DNA of 6,293 nt from Promethearchaeia archaeon (GTDB lineage Archaea > Asgardarchaeota > Lokiarchaeia > Sigyniarchaeales > SOKP01). The notes below the pieces were generated by a model, which saw only the letters and a list, made by a program, of their open reading frames with translations, had not been told where the DNA came from and ran no database searches. This document shows positions 5,636-6,293 of the stretch, piece by piece (the stretch's first letter is position 1; each line of letters starts with the position of its first letter). Position numbers and translations under genes: made by a program. The stretch covers positions 1 through 6,293 of the forward strand of contig JAHQWX010000115.1 in the NCBI GenBank assembly GCA_029856375.1, read 5' to 3'.

Positions 5636-6226
5636 TTGCTGAAATTCAAAATAATAGTAGCAGGCGCTAAGGGGGTAGGAAAAACCAGCTTGATCAGAAG
5701 ATTTTGCACTGGGAGTTTTGATTTTTCAACTCTTTCAACTATAGGAGTTGATTTTGAGACAAAAGAAGTCGTATTAGATAACGATGTTATTTTATTTAAC
5801 ATTTGGGATTTTGCTGGAGAAGAAAAATTCCGAATTTTATTCCCCTCGTATGTTAGTGGAGCCTCAGGAGCGTTAGTATTATACGATATTACAAATCGGG
5901 ATTCTTTAGACGATCTTGTCAACTGGATTGAAATTATTGAGAGTGCCTCAGATCATCCTAATACTTTGTTCTTAATTGGAACAAAACTTGATTTAGAAGA
6001 AAAACGAGAAGTCTCAAAGGAAGAAGCTATGAAATTCCATAAAAAATTTAATTTTAAAGGTGATGTAATTGAGACTTCTTCGAAATCAGGAAATAATGTA
6101 GAAGAAACCTTTATTAAATTGGGTAAGGAAATATTACAACATTCGCTTATTAAATGCAAGCACTGTGGTGAATTTTTTCCACAAGAATTGATTTATTGCC
6201 AATTCTGTGGGAATAAAAAAGACTAA
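5636..6226 (+). CDS. Rab/Ras-like small GTPase with C-terminal zinc-binding tail
   Basis: A 196-residue eukaryote-like small GTPase, a molecular switch. The P-loop is G-A-K-G-V-G-K-T-S (10-18). Switch I has T35 followed by I-G-V-D-F, as in Rab proteins. G3 is W-D-F-A-G-E-E (57-63), where Rab/Ras have D-T-A-G-Q-E, so the catalytic Gln is Glu62. G4 is T-K-L-D (116-119) in place of N-K-x-D, and G5 is S-S-K (148-150). After the G domain, C-x-x-C at 174-177 and C-x-x-C at 188-191 form a small zinc ribbon; there is no C-terminal prenylation Cys. Membrane attachment by lipid is therefore unlikely and the tail may bind protein or nucleic acid. The TTG start is forced: an in-frame stop lies at 5618 and the P-loop begins at residue 10. 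Asgard archaea carry many such GTPases. The partner is unknown. Confidence 0.92.
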   Translation: MLKFKIIVAGAKGVGKTSLIRRFCTGSFDFSTLSTIGVDFETKEVVLDNDVILFNIWDFAGEEKFRILFPSYVSGASGALVLYDITNRDSLDDLVNWIEIIESASDHPNTLFLIGTKLDLEEKREVSKEEAMKFHKKFNFKGDVIETSSKSGNNVEETFIKLGKEILQHSLIKCKHCGEFFPQELIYCQFCGNKKD

Positions 6227-6229
6227 AGG

Positions 6230-6236
6230 TTTTTTT
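6230..6236 (+). terminator. T-run after the GTPase gene
   Basis: Seven consecutive T residues begin 4 bases after the GTPase stop codon, a typical archaeal oligo-T termination signal. The flanking GGT and ACC could pair only weakly, so no real hairpin is claimed. The remaining 57 bases to the window end are AT-rich and show no gene. Confidence 0.5.
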
Positions 6237-6293
6237 GTACCTACACTTTTTAATTAAATAATTCAAAGAAAAAATAACTAAGTTTAAAAGAAA

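Noticed and set aside
5617..6159. Two antisense reading frames opposite the GTPase
   Set aside because: They overlap conserved GTPase motifs on the other strand and have no recognisable features of their own.
1..6293. CRISPR array, defence island or insertion sequence
   Set aside because: No regularly spaced repeats, transposase, terminal inverted repeats or known defence proteins were seen. Hef is a housekeeping fork-repair enzyme here, not a defence helicase.

Overview
This window looks like low-GC archaeal DNA, most plausibly from an Asgard archaeon. The archaeal signs are an RNA polymerase subunit K (Rpb6 family), a Hef-type helicase-nuclease, and AT-rich TATA-like promoter elements. The Asgard hint is a Rab/Ras-like small GTPase with a C-terminal zinc-binding tail, together with a eukaryote-like C-terminus on the polymerase subunit. 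The exact lineage cannot be fixed by eye.

Layout, left to right. At the left edge, leftward, lies the N-terminal part of a PIG-L/LmbE-type deacetylase (cut by the window edge), preceded 18 bases upstream by a GNAT N-acetyltransferase; the two look like one transcription unit. Divergent from them runs a small protein with a C-terminal winged helix. It ends 5 bases from the stop codon of the convergent rpoK gene. Upstream of rpoK, facing away from it, is a complete tRNA-Val (anticodon CAC). Next comes a leftward LAGLIDADG homing endonuclease. Its reading frame runs through one in-frame TAA into a 74-codon helix-turn-helix tail, so it looks like one mobile gene broken by a nonsense change. The right half holds a full-length hef gene (SF2 helicase, XPF-type nuclease, tandem HhH) and then, after its own 143-base gap, the small GTPase gene.

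Functionally this is a mosaic of core information-processing genes (rpoK, tRNA, hef), a likely acetylation/deacetylation pair, a eukaryote-like GTPase and one selfish element. I see no CRISPR array, insertion sequence, toxin-antitoxin pair or recognisable defence cluster, and I do not think the genes form one new system. The points most worth a second look are the interrupted endonuclease and its CpG-poor composition, the GTPase with a substituted catalytic Gln and a zinc tail, the repeated use of TTG start codons, and the overlooked deacetylase at the left edge.
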